Assembly (NCBI GenBank): GCA_018340805.1
Contig: JACMZG010000008.1
Coordinates: forward strand, 53,977,828 to 54,041,827
DNA length: 64,000 bases
Direction of reading: 5' to 3'
From: Microvelia longipes
Lineage: Eukaryota > Arthropoda > Insecta > Hemiptera > Veliidae
A program made the position numbers and the translations under genes. Each line of letters opens with the position of its first letter. Position 1 is the first letter of the stretch. Shown piece after piece: positions 51,401 to 63,800 of the stretch. The notes below the pieces were generated by a model that ran no database searches, was not told the DNA's origin, and saw only the letters and a program-made list of their open reading frames with translations.

Positions 51401-54400
51401 CAATAAAATCAAATTACATTTGACACTAGTAAGTCTTTAAACACATAAATTGAAATAGTTTTTATTAGTGTTTTAACAATCAGTATTTGCGAAACATTTA
51501 ATTGTTATGGAAAGCATAAATTAAAAGATTTAAATTACTTTATTAATAAATATGAATAACTAAGTAAATCAAAATAAACAGTTTGTATAATATAAATATT
51601 TTGAATTTGGGCTATTTCTTTCATTTTTTTACGTAATTGCATTTATCATAGCAACCAAAGCTATAGCATAGTCACTATGGTTTTTTAGTCTTATTAGAGA
51701 TTGTCATAAATTAATATTACGTGTAATTAGTGTCTTAATTGTATATTTGGAGCAAAAAAAATGCATCAATAATGTAACTAGTAATGGTTATATTAGAACT
51801 CACGTTTAAATAAAAATTAATCAATGACATCGCTCGCAAGTTTGCTATTTAGAAACCCAGCAGCGTATCCGCCCGCCAAGTCAAGAAGAAAAGTAAAAAT
51901 ACCCCGCTTAGTCAAAAAACCACTTAAGCTGCAGTGTATAATAGTATATACTGTACGCAACAAGTAGGGTTTTGTAGCGTAAAAACGGCTATAGGTACAT
52001 AAATAATATAATAATATCTTTAAAGGGCGTGCCTGCCTTAGATCAAAAATAAAAAAAATCATCCAAATCGGTTTGAAAATTTATATTTTGCAAACCTCCT
52101 TTCCTGCACTTTTTTTGACGCACCTACAGCCTAAACTACTGAACGGATTTTTGACATATAAGAACTTTTGGATTCGTCTTGCTTTTGTCCATTCCTACCT
52201 AAAATCTTAAATTCGACGTTCCTAAGCTGTACGCGGAGCGAAAACTAAGCTAAGCGAACGATAGTTTTATATGTTTATGCCACCTATACAGCCTAGATAC
52301 TCTGAACGGATTTTGATGTGTAAAGACTTTTTTAGATTTCTTTATGCTCGTGTGTATTCCTACCTCATTCAAATCTAAAATCGATGTTTTTTACGCTTAA
52401 CGCGGAGCGAAAAACTAGCTGCAGCAAGAGTACTGAAACACATTTTGATATGTAGTGACTTTTGAATTTGTCTTACGCCTTGATAAAATCTCAAATTTCA
52501 ACATTCCTGTGCTAACACGGAGCTAGAAACTTAGCTAGCGAACGCTACTTTTATTTAAGTTGACCATCTGCACTCTTTACTAATGAATGGATTTTTGGTG
52601 TTAGGACTTTTGGATTTTTTTATGCCTTTTAACATTTTTATATCAATAAATCCCAAATTAATCAATCTATGTTGTAACGCGCCGCAGAAACAAAGCTTGA
52701 GAGTGGTATATTTAATACCTTGACACTCTTTACAGCTTATATTTACTACACGTATTATGTTTACGTCGTGTTTACATAAAACAGGAGCCGTACAAAAGTC
52801 ATTAAATCTTACAAAAACCGCTTTAGTGGTAAAATACTACCCTCCATAAGTCTTTGGTCCAAAAAAGTAGGGAAATCAACTTTCCCTGTCCCGCCAAGTC
52901 ATGTCATAGGCGTTTCAAAGTGATTTGCTAGGTTGGCAATAGTTAAGGCCCTATTTACTGTGAGAGGCAATCATTCAGCTTCTTCTCCTTCAATCATCAC
53001 CTTTAGAGGTAGTGTTTGCAAGGGTATCTCTATACCCTATATATATAGGGTATAGTGCCTGATTATATTTTATTCATTCATTTCTTTTGTATATCGCCTG
53101 GATCTATGCAGGTAGTAAAACTGCTGCAATTATGATAACTGCTAAAATCTGTTATGATTAATCTCCATAACACCTGAATTGTTTGATATTTCACTCGTTC
53201 AACACAGCTGTTTGCGCCAAGGAGAAGAAGCGGGTGATTGCCTCTTAATTAAAACAGGGCCCTTACTATGTCAACTAGCAGCTTCTTTGAAACGCCTAAT
53301 GAGAGTCTTCACCCAATACGGACATGACTTGGTGCATGGGACAGAAATGTTGTATTCCCTACTTTTTTTGAACAAAAGTATGGGGAATATTTTACCATAT
53401 AAATGGTTTTTGGTAAGATAAGTATATACAGAGGTATAAAAAGAGCGCTTCGCAGATAATACCTAGGCTCATATCAAGGCAGACATATTAATTCATTAAA
53501 AGGGCTCTCTTCGCTCGCAAGAATGCAAAAAGTTATATAAAAAATGAGGCTGTCTAAGCCGCAAAACAGTGAAGTGTAAATTAGGTACACTAAAAAGGTC
53601 TTGCTCCTAGTTGTAATAGTATAACGTGAGAGTATAAATGACTCGCTACGCTCACTAAATTGCTATAAATTATTTGAAAGTATATAAAAACGCTCACTGC
53701 GCATCGCAAGATTGCTTCATTATAATTTGATAAAAAAGGTTTACTGTTCGCGTTCACTCCCTTGATCATTAATTCTAATTATATTTAGCAATAGTAGGCA
53801 CAACTCACTAAAATATTTAGTATATTTATTGCAACCTAAACTAAATGCATAGTTTACTATATTCTTCAGTCTTACAATTTAGACTATCACGAATAACATT
53901 ACGTATGAGTGACAATACTTGTATTTAGGACTAGTGAGTTTACAAATTCACAAAAATTATATATCATTCGTCAACCTATATATAAATTCATTGCAATTTG
54001 TACACCACATTTTTTTAAAAAAATATTTTTTTTGCGCGTGCGCGTATGTGCAAATGGTGAAATGCTATAAATTAACGTTGAAAACTTTTTATCCGAAGAA
54101 TCTTCATGGCCCTTATAGGGCTTTATGGAGCATTTTTTCATATTTTAGGGCTCCTCTTATGGCTTAGTTGAGGAGAGGGGGACAATTTTTGTTGGTTTTT
54201 GCATTTGAAAAGCGAATATACGTTTTTAGGTGTGTAAATAGTGTATTTGTTACACTCTATTTGTGGGTAACCAGTATTTAAATGCATATGTGTTCTTTCG
54301 TCAATCTAATAGATAACCTTCATGATTCAAAAAATATTTATTTTTGGGAATGTGAGCATTTGCTTATAAATCGACAAATGCGCATGCCAGATTGTTGGCT

Positions 54401-56896
54401 CTATTTTTGCTGTAGTTGGATAAATAGTTATACCAATTCTCACATTCTAGCTATTGAGTTCCGAGATGAGAAATCGACAGGCAGAGCGCTCGAAGAAAGT
54501 TATAGGGTTTCGAAGATTATCTTCGAAATCCTAACAACAAGCTTTGTTTTAAAAAAAATATTTACTAGAATACTGTGACATATATAATAAGTGAACGATT
54601 TTTAGTTCGTATCTAAAGGTAAAATTCAAAAAAATCAAAAATATGTAAGTGACAGTATTATACGTGTAAGTAGAAAATAGTCTCATTCGAGACAAAGAGT
54701 AAGTTATATTAAATCGTGGTAAGGCGGTGGCGTAGAGTGGGAGAAGGCGCTCCACAAAACTAAGGAACGCCCCCTCTTTACTACAGAGTATTTTCTTTCT
54801 AGCGCATTCTAGTTGGATAAAAGCGGAACCCAGGTCAGGTCCCCGACGCTGAGTTCCCACCCCACCTTAAGGTAAGTTGTTAAAGGCAGGACCAGTATTG
54901 CACCACAGGGGTTTCATTTAGAACTATTCGTCAGTTCCATTTGTTGCTTAACGTCCTTTCATTTGCAAACTCTATACTGCTTCACAGTTTTTTTTAAGTT
55001 CTGGTGGGAAATCACTCCTATCACGTGATAACAATAATCAGTGTATTCTAACTTTCTAATCACAATATTTTAACAATATTATATTTATATTTATGCTATT
55101 TTAAATCATTGAAAGGAAATATTGGTGGTAATTTTTGTGATTTAAAATGTTTTGTGCACATATTAAACTATTAGTGATCAATTTTCAAGTGCTTGTTATT
55201 CACCTTCGATTTTGAGGAATATTATTTTAATAGTATGTACTAACTTTAATTAAAAAAGCATCAATAGAGCTCTTCTTTTAGTAATCTCAACGCTTTAAAC
55301 TGCCCAAAATCAGATTCACACGTCCCAACTATTAAATGATATATGTACGTACTTAATTTGAACAAAAATAATTCAAAACTAGCAATGATCCTCGTAATTT
55401 TTTACAAAGGATGGTGCAGACTGATAAAATAATAACTACGTGAATTCTAAGCAATAATTTTATATTTTGAACAAAACGTTCAAAATATAAAATTAAGTAA
55501 AATATAACAATCAGTTTCAATTGATTGTTTTCAACAACAATCAATTGAAACTTTTTTTCCCTGATATCCGAACGGCTTTTCCTAAAACATTGTAGATCCC
55601 ATAAAATTGGACTAGATAAACAATTTATATGACAATTGTGAGCTTTGCAGGCTTAAAAGTTACTTGCAATATAATAATAGCAGGTAATAACTAAAACTAG
55701 GGTTTGGACATTGTTAGTTTTTGCATTGACATTGGGATTTGAAATGAACCAATAAAATGCATAACCCAAGCAACTTAATAACTTGTTGCCGCGTATCTTT
55801 ACTTTTTTTAATATTATGTTTTTTAATTGTTAATTAAAATGTATAATTTTTTTCTATGAAATATGTCTCAATTAACCTAACGAAACATTAGAAACCATAG
55901 GTTATAATTCATGCATCTTCCTCATTAACATTAAATCTACTTTTTCTGGACAAAAATGGTATGCAATTGTAAGTTTTGATCTCTAATGGTAACTACAATG
56001 CAAATTAAAAATAGAAATTAATAGCAAACTTTTACTTTGTTTATAAGGCCAATACTTTTCCTTAAATATTGTTATTATACCCACTCAGTAAATTTCTATC
56101 TTGAGTTGGCAGTTAGTAAGCTAATATATAAATATATATTTTTGTAAAGGTTTGATTAAATTGTATCTTCTATAGTATAAAATGTCTGTTTGTATTTGTT
56201 TATTTTAGTTGCCTGACAAATCGATCGCTTGTCTAGTAAAACATTATTATTCTTGGAAGAAAACAAGATGTCGGACAAGTTTAATGGATAAGCATGCTAA
56301 GAAACTCAGTGGTAGAGCAGGTGGCAATGCTGAAGAGGGAAGTGCTGCATCTGATGCAGGTTCTGAACTCGGTTCTAACACAGACTCCGATACCGAAGAT
56401 AAGGTATAACTCTCATTAATCTTTGTTTATATTTTTTGAGCGCCTTAATTTTTAACCAGAATGAACCATAAGAGACAGGTGTGAGTGGGAGTAGTGTGAC
56501 CTTTATTAGTTGCCCCCAAAAATGTTGCCATAGTGATTTGGCTAGGTAAAAAGCCCTTTACAGAAGTTATTGGGCTCTCCCTCACAGCACATGTCATGCT
56601 CTAGAGTGAGATATTCTTTTAATTGTAATAATACTTGTCGTCTGGTTTTTATCAAATAAAACAATTTAATGAAAAAAAAACTCTTTACTAATTAAGTTTC
56701 TTTTTGTAAAAATTTTATTTATTCTTAATTCACACTTTCCTATGAATAATTGTCTTAATTTATTTCTATTTGTTTGATTACAACAGAAAGAAGGAGAGGG
56801 TAAAACTACAAGTTGCAGTAACTGTGGAGTCAATTGTACTATCAGTCAAACAACAACCAAAGGAGCTCTTTGTAACTCCTGTTTCTCTCACTGGAG
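48407..56896 (+). CDS. CoREST/RCOR (REST corepressor), 5' part, six exons, continues beyond window
   Basis: Scaffold of the LSD1-HDAC corepressor complex in the nucleus. Exons 48407-48509, 49226-49288, 49385-49459, 50007-50221, 56209-56403 and 56787-56896 are all GT-AG and phase-consistent, giving 253 codons plus 2 nt. In-frame TAA at 48395 precedes the ATG. ELM2 domain about 36-115 ([11 protein letters not shown], then [19 protein letters not shown]), SANT1 about 126-173 ([20 protein letters not shown], then [15 protein letters not shown]), acidic Ser linker, then a Cys-pair module C227-x2-C230-x15-C246-x2-C249. The LSD1-binding linker and SANT2 must lie past 64000. Intron 4 is about 6 kb because of nested transposons. 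Confidence 0.92.
49226..50221 (+). CDS. CoREST coding exons 2-4: ELM2 domain and start of SANT1
   Basis: Exons 49226-49288, 49385-49459 and 50007-50221. ELM2, which recruits histone deacetylase, is split over three exons: [29 protein letters not shown], and [20 protein letters not shown] through [13 protein letters not shown]1 begins at DEWTVEDK and is cut after RIRQM by intron 4 (donor GTTAGT). Confidence 0.93.
52085..52720. repeat. Degenerate tandem repeat, four units of about 130-160 bp
   Basis: Units are recognised by CTGAACGGATTTTTGACAT-like starts at 52139, 52302, 52433 and 52583, each followed by GACTTTTGGATT, then GCGGAGCGAAAACTA and AGCTAGCGAACG-like ends. It lies inside the TTAA element and is clearly older than the insertion's flanks would suggest. 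Confidence 0.75.
52861..53369. repeat. Inverted repeat inside the TTAA element
   Basis: Left arm about 52861-52991 and right arm about 53217-53369 in reverse complement share AAAGTAGGGAA, CCAAGTCATGTC, AGGCGTTTCAAAG, AAGGCCCT-TTTA/ATTA and GAGGCAATCA-CTTCTTCTCC. The loop contains a smaller palindrome, GGGTATCTCTATACCC plus TATATATAGGGTATA. Confidence 0.75.
55456..55552. repeat. Two adjacent perfect 17-bp-stem hairpins
   Basis: Hairpin 1: 55456-55472/55478-55494, loop AAAAC. Hairpin 2: 55513-55529/55536-55552, loop TTCAAC. The equivalent part of the paralogous element near 40350-40400 is shorter and not palindromic, so the hairpins arose within this copy. Confidence 0.9.
56209..56896 (+). CDS. 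CoREST coding exons 5-6: end of SANT1, acidic linker and Cys-pair module
   Basis: Exon 5 (56209-56403) completes SANT1 ([20 protein letters not shown]), then MDKHAKK, equivalent to the MDRQARK of vertebrate RCOR1, and a Gly/Ser/Asp linker. Exon 6 (56787-56896) encodes CSNCGVNC, a spacer, then LCNSCFSHW. The CxxC-x15-CxxC pattern with LCNSC resembles a compact GATA-type zinc knuckle. I do not recall this module in vertebrate RCOR1. Confidence 0.9.
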
Positions 56897-58820
56897 GTAA
56901 TTCTTTTATTATCTTAAACATGTATTTCTCACTTTTATAACTACATTATTGAACTATAGGTAATAAACTAAATGATCTATTTTGTAACTATATAACAACT
57001 TATATAACTTAATATAAAAACATAAAATGATAATTTTAAATGAAATAAATTTAATCTTCATGTATACCATTTTGTTTTATATTTTCTGGTAAAACAGTAA
57101 AATCTTGAAATTTTGAAAATAGAGCAAACAAGGATCGTTTAGGTTTTTATTGCATTTAAAATGTCAAGTATTAGATTATATTTTAAACTATTTTATTTAT
57201 TTGAATATTAACTGGCAAAAGAAAGAAAAAATGTACATAGATGACCTTATATTATGAAGAAAAATTGTCTATTCTTTTTTCTGGCTGTGTCTTTCAGTGT
57301 TATATTAATCTTCTTTCTTTCTTTTGTTAAATATTACTGTTAAATTTTTTCCTGTATGTCCCATCATCCAAGGAAAAATCAACTCTTAATATGAGGATGT
57401 AATGTGATGCTTTTAAATATTTTTTTATTTTAAGAGTTTCCTCATAATTTTTCTATGATGCTATATACTATCAATAGCCACAATTCGTAACTAAATATTT
57501 TATTATTATTTATTTACTTTGCTACAGTTTTAATCTATGAATAAGATTTGTTGCATATCATAATTATTTTTAGTATTTCTTATTTACTCATGTTATTATT
57601 TTTGCTTTTTAATCAAAGATTCTATTTAATATACTGTAATTATATAATATATTTAAGTATTATGCCTGAAAGAAATTTTTTAACATGCTTATTTTAAAAG
57701 ATGAATTACGATTAAAATAATTTAGTGCTTTTGACATTAAATTGTTAAAGCACTAGGATCAAATACTTATTCTTATTTAATTTTAAATTTAAGTTTTTTA
57801 AAAGCTAACCAATGAGTAGTATTTCTTGCTATTGCCTTTTTGGGATTAGCCTTATTATGGCTGAAATAAGATACTATTTATAAGGTTTGTTATTTCAACA
57901 TACTTTTGGGTAAGCTTATAAGGGTACTTATTGAATTATTTTGTTTTACATATTTTTATATTTATTAATGATAAAATATATTTTGGCTATATACTTTCAA
58001 GACTGCTCATTTTCCTGTTTAGTAATTTGTTGATTATTTAAATTTTAATTGAAACATAGTATACTATATTGAGTTATTTAAAGTTATTTATTTTTCTTGT
58101 AATTTGCTGTAAAAACATAACTTACTCTTATTTCTGACTTAACCACTTTATGAAATTTTATGTAGCTTTAGAAAAGTAATAACATTAAAAATATGTGTTC
58201 AGGGGGTACTTCAAATAGTATTATTTTTTAATATACTAAATAGAGATAAACAAAGCAATTGTTGATTTCTAATTTGTAAAATCAAAAATTATTTTACATA
58301 TATTGTACTGAGTGTCATTCTCTACTGAGTAAGAGTTATTTTTTTGTGAAAATGACCAAATTTTTTTAAGGACAAGTTACTCTTCGTGGAAAGATATGCT
58401 TACTTCAAAATGAAAAACTTCTGTTGTATAAAAGATTCTCTCAATGGAGTTGCCTATGAAATGTAATTAAAAAGTTATTTGAAAACTGTGATTTTTATGT
58501 GCAGTTTTTAAAATTTTAATATTATTTTTTTTTAAATACTAAGAAACAATATAATTGTGTGAAAGACACTGAGGAAATGTAAACAATGAATTAATATGCC
58601 AAATCAGAGCTTATATATCTGCTTAGGATTTATCTGCTCTATCTGGTTAATAATGCACATTTTATTATTCCCAATTTTAAGTGAACAGCAGAGTGAGTTC
58701 AGGATTAATCGGCACCTTGATGAGAGTTTAGAACTGAGAGAGGCATGAAATTGAAATAATTAAATTTCTTGACAAATATTGTATTGTAAATTGGCTCTCC
58801 TTTGAATGGATAAATATTTT

Positions 58821-59050
58821 AAAATCAAACTTGGTATAAAAATCATATGTGTCATGGACACAAACCCTATTAAACCCAGGTTGTTGTGACATCATTAGCA
58901 TGGTTTGCTGGGTCAGCAAAATAAAATAACATTAGTATTAAGGATTCAAATGTTTTGCCAGGAAAAAGTACTTTATTAATGTTTTTGGTGGGTAAAATTA
59001 ATAAAACCAGGTCGGAGTCAATATGACCACTCGAAGTGACCAAAGAGTTC
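58821..59050 (+). repeat. Dispersed repeat, copy 2 (partner at 8963-9170)
   Basis: Same order of conserved blocks as copy 1, about 70-75% similar by eye with small indels, in CoREST intron 6. Identity unknown. Confidence 0.7.
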
Positions 59051-60699
59051 GAAAAACTAATATTTAGATTAGGTAAAAATATATTTAGAGAAGGGAGGTG
59101 TTGTTTTTAATGTTGTCGGGGTGCTGAATTGATAAACCCCGTCCAGATTTGATCTATAAACCTGAGCAAGAACTCAATTGGTGAGTAGAAAGCAGGCATT
59201 TCATAGGAAATTTGCATTGCTTGCAAATTAAGCAAGAGGTCATTATCAATTAAATTAAAAATATATATTTCCATAAATAGTTTCTATTTTCTTTATCTTT
59301 TACTATAGTTGTTCTTCATTTTAACCAATCAAAATGTATAATGAAGAATTAAATTTTTGGCCATTTTTACCTGTAGGTAACCTCCATTTAAGATAACCCT
59401 GTATAATAATAAATATGATAGTTATTATTTTAAAATCATGTTGTATGGTCTAGTGGTTCTACAATATGCTGTTAACAATCTCCATGTCTTAAGTCTCTTT
59501 TAAGAGTCTCTCTTCCTTTATTATTTATATTCCAAAAATGCTACCATATATTTTTAAAAACTGTCATGTCTAGAATGTCTTATGGTATATAAAAATTTTA
59601 CAAGCACTATATGCTTCAACAATAATATTATAGTTCATTTAATGAAAATGAATATAAGTCGGTAAAACGATCAATTGTGATCAATGAGTTAAGACCATTG
59701 TTGATAGACCATGTAGTCTGATTTTGACTTCATTATGATTGATAAAAACATGATTCGTGTGAGGAGGATTTTTCCAATGTCACCTCACCTAATAAGGCTA
59801 AAGGGGCAGAGTATTATTTTTGGTATAGTAAAGCATTGTTGGGGTTATTAGAAACTAGGGCTAGGCCTATCATTCATTTTGCAGTGGTCATTATGTTAGT
59901 TTTTTGCAAATTTTCAAAGAAATGAGCTTATAACAATGAGGTCATAGAGGGGGAAGTGGGAGAGGTGGGTTTTTTGGAAGGAGGGGGCCTCCCTGATCAA
60001 GAATATATATATATATATATCTGTGTATGTATTTATGTAGGAGATTTTTGTTCCTAGATGTTTCTATGGGACACAATAACTTTCAAACACTGCCCCCAGC
60101 GCTGACGCCATCGAGAGGCAAAGAGGCCAAAGGCTTCTTGTTATTTGAATTAACGCCCGTTTCAATATTTAAGTTTGTATACCTTGAAATTACTGAACAG
60201 AAAGTCCCGTAAGACTTTTTCACAAATTTTTAGTGGATTTTAAATATAAAATATTTTTTAATTTATTTAAAGACACTGGATTGATGAAATAACTATTGTC
60301 TACTTTTAAATGATATTTCGCCTGACCCCAGGCATACTCATGTCTACAAATAGAATAAATAATTTAAAATAACGTTAGGATAATCTAACTTAGCCTAAAA
60401 ATCCTTATAAGTTAGATAAGGACTTATATAGCCATGTATAATAATAACATATGTGCTTAGTTTCATCTTATTATCAAAATTAGTTTAAGTTTTATTAAAT
60501 GACTTGTGTAGGTTTTTTAAACCATGCAATTAAGTTGAAATTCCCTACAAGTGTATACCATTATGTAAAAATGGTATACATTAATCAGTACACCAAGTTT
60601 AGTTTGAAATGACAGTATATCTTTTACTTTTGTTGAATCATAAAAGTTTAACAATCAACATCAGCATTGATCATGGTCAGTGCTGTATAGGTGACCGCT

Positions 60700-60865
60700 A
60701 AGAATGAAAAGGAAGCCTTCACTATCTGAGGACAAGCGAAGCGAGCAGTATAAATTTGGCAAATTGTATATTCTCTCCAGAGTCCAAAGCTAGGAGGATG
60801 AGCGTAGCAAATCCAATGGGATAAGGAAAAGTTCCGAGGTACCTTGTACCCAATTAAACAGCTTT
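60700..60865 (-). repeat. Dispersed repeat fragment with GGTACC motif
   Basis: In reverse complement it reads GGGTACAAGGTACCTCGGAA, then TTTTCCTTATCCCATTGGAT and GCTACGCTCATCCTCC. The first 50 bp match fragments at 33196-33250 and, more weakly, 30181-30245. Confidence 0.5.
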
Positions 60866-63800
60866 ATATTATGTTATAAAATCTTTTTGTACTTATAATT
60901 TCATTTATGATATTTGGTGTTATTGTTTTTACAACGAATTAAAAAAAAATTGTTTGGCTTCTCAGAGTATTTCATACGATTCAAACAAATCCTATGTAGT
61001 CATTAGAATTATCATTAGGTTTTAAGCTAGCTCTCAATTAAATTAAAACGTCAATCTATAAATTATTGAGTTTAATTTTTATTGTAATATAGTTCCTATT
61101 TTTTTAATATTTTCTTGTAAATATATCATGTTCCAAATATTATTTTTTAATAATTTTTAGTTTCAATGTAATTTTAATAGTTCTTAATTTTTTTAAGTGC
61201 AGACAAATTTGTTTTCATGTATCAAAATAATTAGTTTGGTTTAAACAGATCTTTCTTTAATAATATTACTTAAATATCAATTTTAGAAAAGATAATAATT
61301 CCTGTGGAAAGAAGAAGAGTTTTCTTTCCTCTCAAGTTTTTATTATCCAGTTACATCTTTTTTAACTATATTTTTGTTTATTCTTGTGATTGTATTGAAT
61401 TTAGTAATAACATTAACCTAAGTTTATTTGTATTAATGGTAATTTATCTGTCTTGTGTTTTTTCTTTCTAATTTTAAGTAAAAATATTTTTAAAAATAGT
61501 TAATTATTATATTTAAAACTTAGGTTATTTATTGTAAATTATAAATGAAACTATACAAGCACTTTTCTCCGATTATCTTATATATTTATTAAGCACTTGT
61601 TATTTTAACATGTTTTAACTCTTAACAAATTACTTATTGATATTTTTAATCAAACTAGTTACTAAATTTATGACACTATCATGTAGAGGAGTAGTGTTTT
61701 TTCTGATATATGTGGTATATGAGAGAGATAAGGTAACTCATATCTGGTCTGTTAACCTTTATTGAACTAAATGAATTTGTTTTGAGGTTTACAAAATCAG
61801 TCAGATGTATGCAAAGAATATTTTAAAGGACTGATGATATAGTTGATGACGGTGGTGTGAGAGATATGTGGCTGTGCTGTAGAAAGAAATCATTAGGTTA
61901 TAAAATGTGCTTTTGTGCTTTAACACTCAGAGGGGATAGGGTAATGAGATCATTCTCTGTGTTACGCTGTCACTTGCTACACGAGAATATTGTGTTACAC
62001 TTCTTAGGGGTTGGTATGCACCCCCTAAAATATGAAGGTGAACTTCATATTTCATAGAATCTGTTAAATATTGTTAAAAAATTTGAAAGCTAACATTTTA
62101 CCAAATTGTTTTAATTACAGAATGTAAAATGTTTATTGAAAATAACATTTAAGTCATTATAATATTTATTTTTTTAAATTATAGTGGGCTGAAATTAGAA
62201 GGGTACGCCCCATTTATTCAGTATGGGGCGTATAATCCCATAATTCAGTTCACTAAATTATGTGATTGTCTCATACTGAACTAAATTATGTGATTGTACA
62301 ATCTAGTTATGTTAATTGTTGAAGTAGGTAGACAAATGTCTAAGTATTGCTTAAGTATTTGGACCAATAGAGATTTTAAAAATCAGTATTATAGGTTCCA
62401 ATCTCTATTTAATCAAAAGTTCTAATTGATTTATGTTTTGAAAGGATTTTCAAAGAACTTTACGACAATATTGAGCTCTGTTTGTGTTTGTGATAAATGA
62501 GGGCTATAAACTGACATTTTATAATTGATTGTTTCGAATTTTGATCAGAAATGTTAAATCAAATATTTATCCCCCTATTATTATATATTTTCTATTTCCT
62601 CTCACACTAGCAATAATATTATTATTAGCTAAAATATTAATATATTTTTAAGGTTTATTTATTCATTTGATTGAGTTTTACTTAATTTTAAAAATCTGTT
62701 AATGATGTGTAATGTATTGCAAAATTATAATACTTGTAATCTTTTCCAGATGTTATAAATATATTAAGAGACATTTGTTTTAACAAGTAAGAATGATAAT
62801 GAAGATAAAGGAAATCAATTTAATTTGTGTTTACTACAAAAGTTACTAATTTTTATTAATAAATTTAATTAATTTTATCGTGTCTTACTTAATTTTTTAC
62901 AAATTACCTAAGATATTTTTTTTTATTTATTTTGTTTACTAACTTATCTTTTTTATCTCTCTCAATAAGTCTTTTTATGGTTATTGAATTTGTCTTTTCC
63001 CGATATCAGTTTATTATTTCTCTTAGTACCATTTCTTTATGTCATTATCTTCTTTACTTCTAAAGTCTCAAATTCTCATAAAAATAATTATTCTAATTAA
63101 AATAATATCTAAAAATTTGTAACCACGAGCAATAGGTAAGAAATGTATTTTTTCATTTATTTTTTGTAAATATTATTTATTGTTGAATTTGTTTTATATA
63201 TCAATTTAAAACGTCACGCAGAACAATGTAGATACACCATAAACCATTATAACATAAAAAATAATAAAATTCTGTGCTGTAAAAGATAAGTTTTCTTTGT
63301 TATTTTATTTTCCTGATATCTTAATGCAGAAAATACATTGCTGATTTATCCTTAAAATAAATGTAGTTAAACATATAAAATTATGGGGTGCCTAGTAAAC
63401 ATTTTTTTTACTCTGTGTTTGAAATTATGAATGATTTTATGGCTTGAAGGTTTATTTTTTAAGCATTGTATTCTCTGTTGGTTGACTTAACTTTGCTAAC
63501 TGTAGGTCAGTTTAAAGACCTTATTTTTGCCTTATAATATTAACAATATTAAATTTAGTAAATTATTAAAACTCATAGATTGAAATTAATTTGTGGGAGA
63601 GGTGTAATAGATCTTAGTTTTTAACTTTTATTTAATCTAATTAGCACGTTTTCTTATTTTGTTTTGTTCCTAGTTGCTTATATATATGCTGAAACTTTTT
63701 TTATGCAGTCTTCAGCAGATCTTCATACCTGCAGTTAGCAAATAAATAAAAATACTGTTTCTAAACACTGGTCCATCTTGAGGTGACCAACCAGATATAA

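Larger units (their letters stand above)
50703..54866. mobile_element. 4.16-kb element inserted at TTAA (piggyBac-type target), mostly non-coding
   Basis: Flanked by TTAA on both sides (50699-50702 and 54867-54870). Ends form short imperfect inverted repeats: GGGTGGGTGGAACGCG, and GGTGGGGTGGGAACTCAGCG in reverse complement. Comparison with copy 1 of the host element shows a precise insertion duplicating TTAA. Inside are a degenerate tandem repeat (52085-52720), a large inverted repeat (52861-53369) and a minus-strand frame at 51817-52062 whose [14 protein letters not shown] faintly recalls the C-terminal TKRWP-LL-AG segment of piggyBac transposases. No intact transposase, so non-autonomous or decayed. 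Confidence 0.75.
50565..55925. mobile_element. 1.19-kb non-autonomous TIR element, copy 2, split by a later insertion
   Basis: Left part 50565-50702 and right part 54871-55925. TIRs ATGAGGAAGATGCATG and CATGCATCTTCCTCAT are perfect and TA-flanked. With the 4.16-kb TTAA element removed, it matches 39585-40761 throughout, including across the insertion point (33 positions align without a gap). Sits in CoREST intron 4. Confidence 0.85.

Noticed and set aside
51817..52062. A piggyBac transposase gene
   Set aside because: Only a weak similarity over about 25 residues (TKR...LLDLAG). No catalytic DDD segment is visible, so it is recorded only as a possibility within the TTAA element.
61857..62057. 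A 66-codon plus-strand frame as the next CoREST exon
   Set aside because: No in-phase acceptor, and the sequence shows nothing like the LSD1-binding linker or SANT2.
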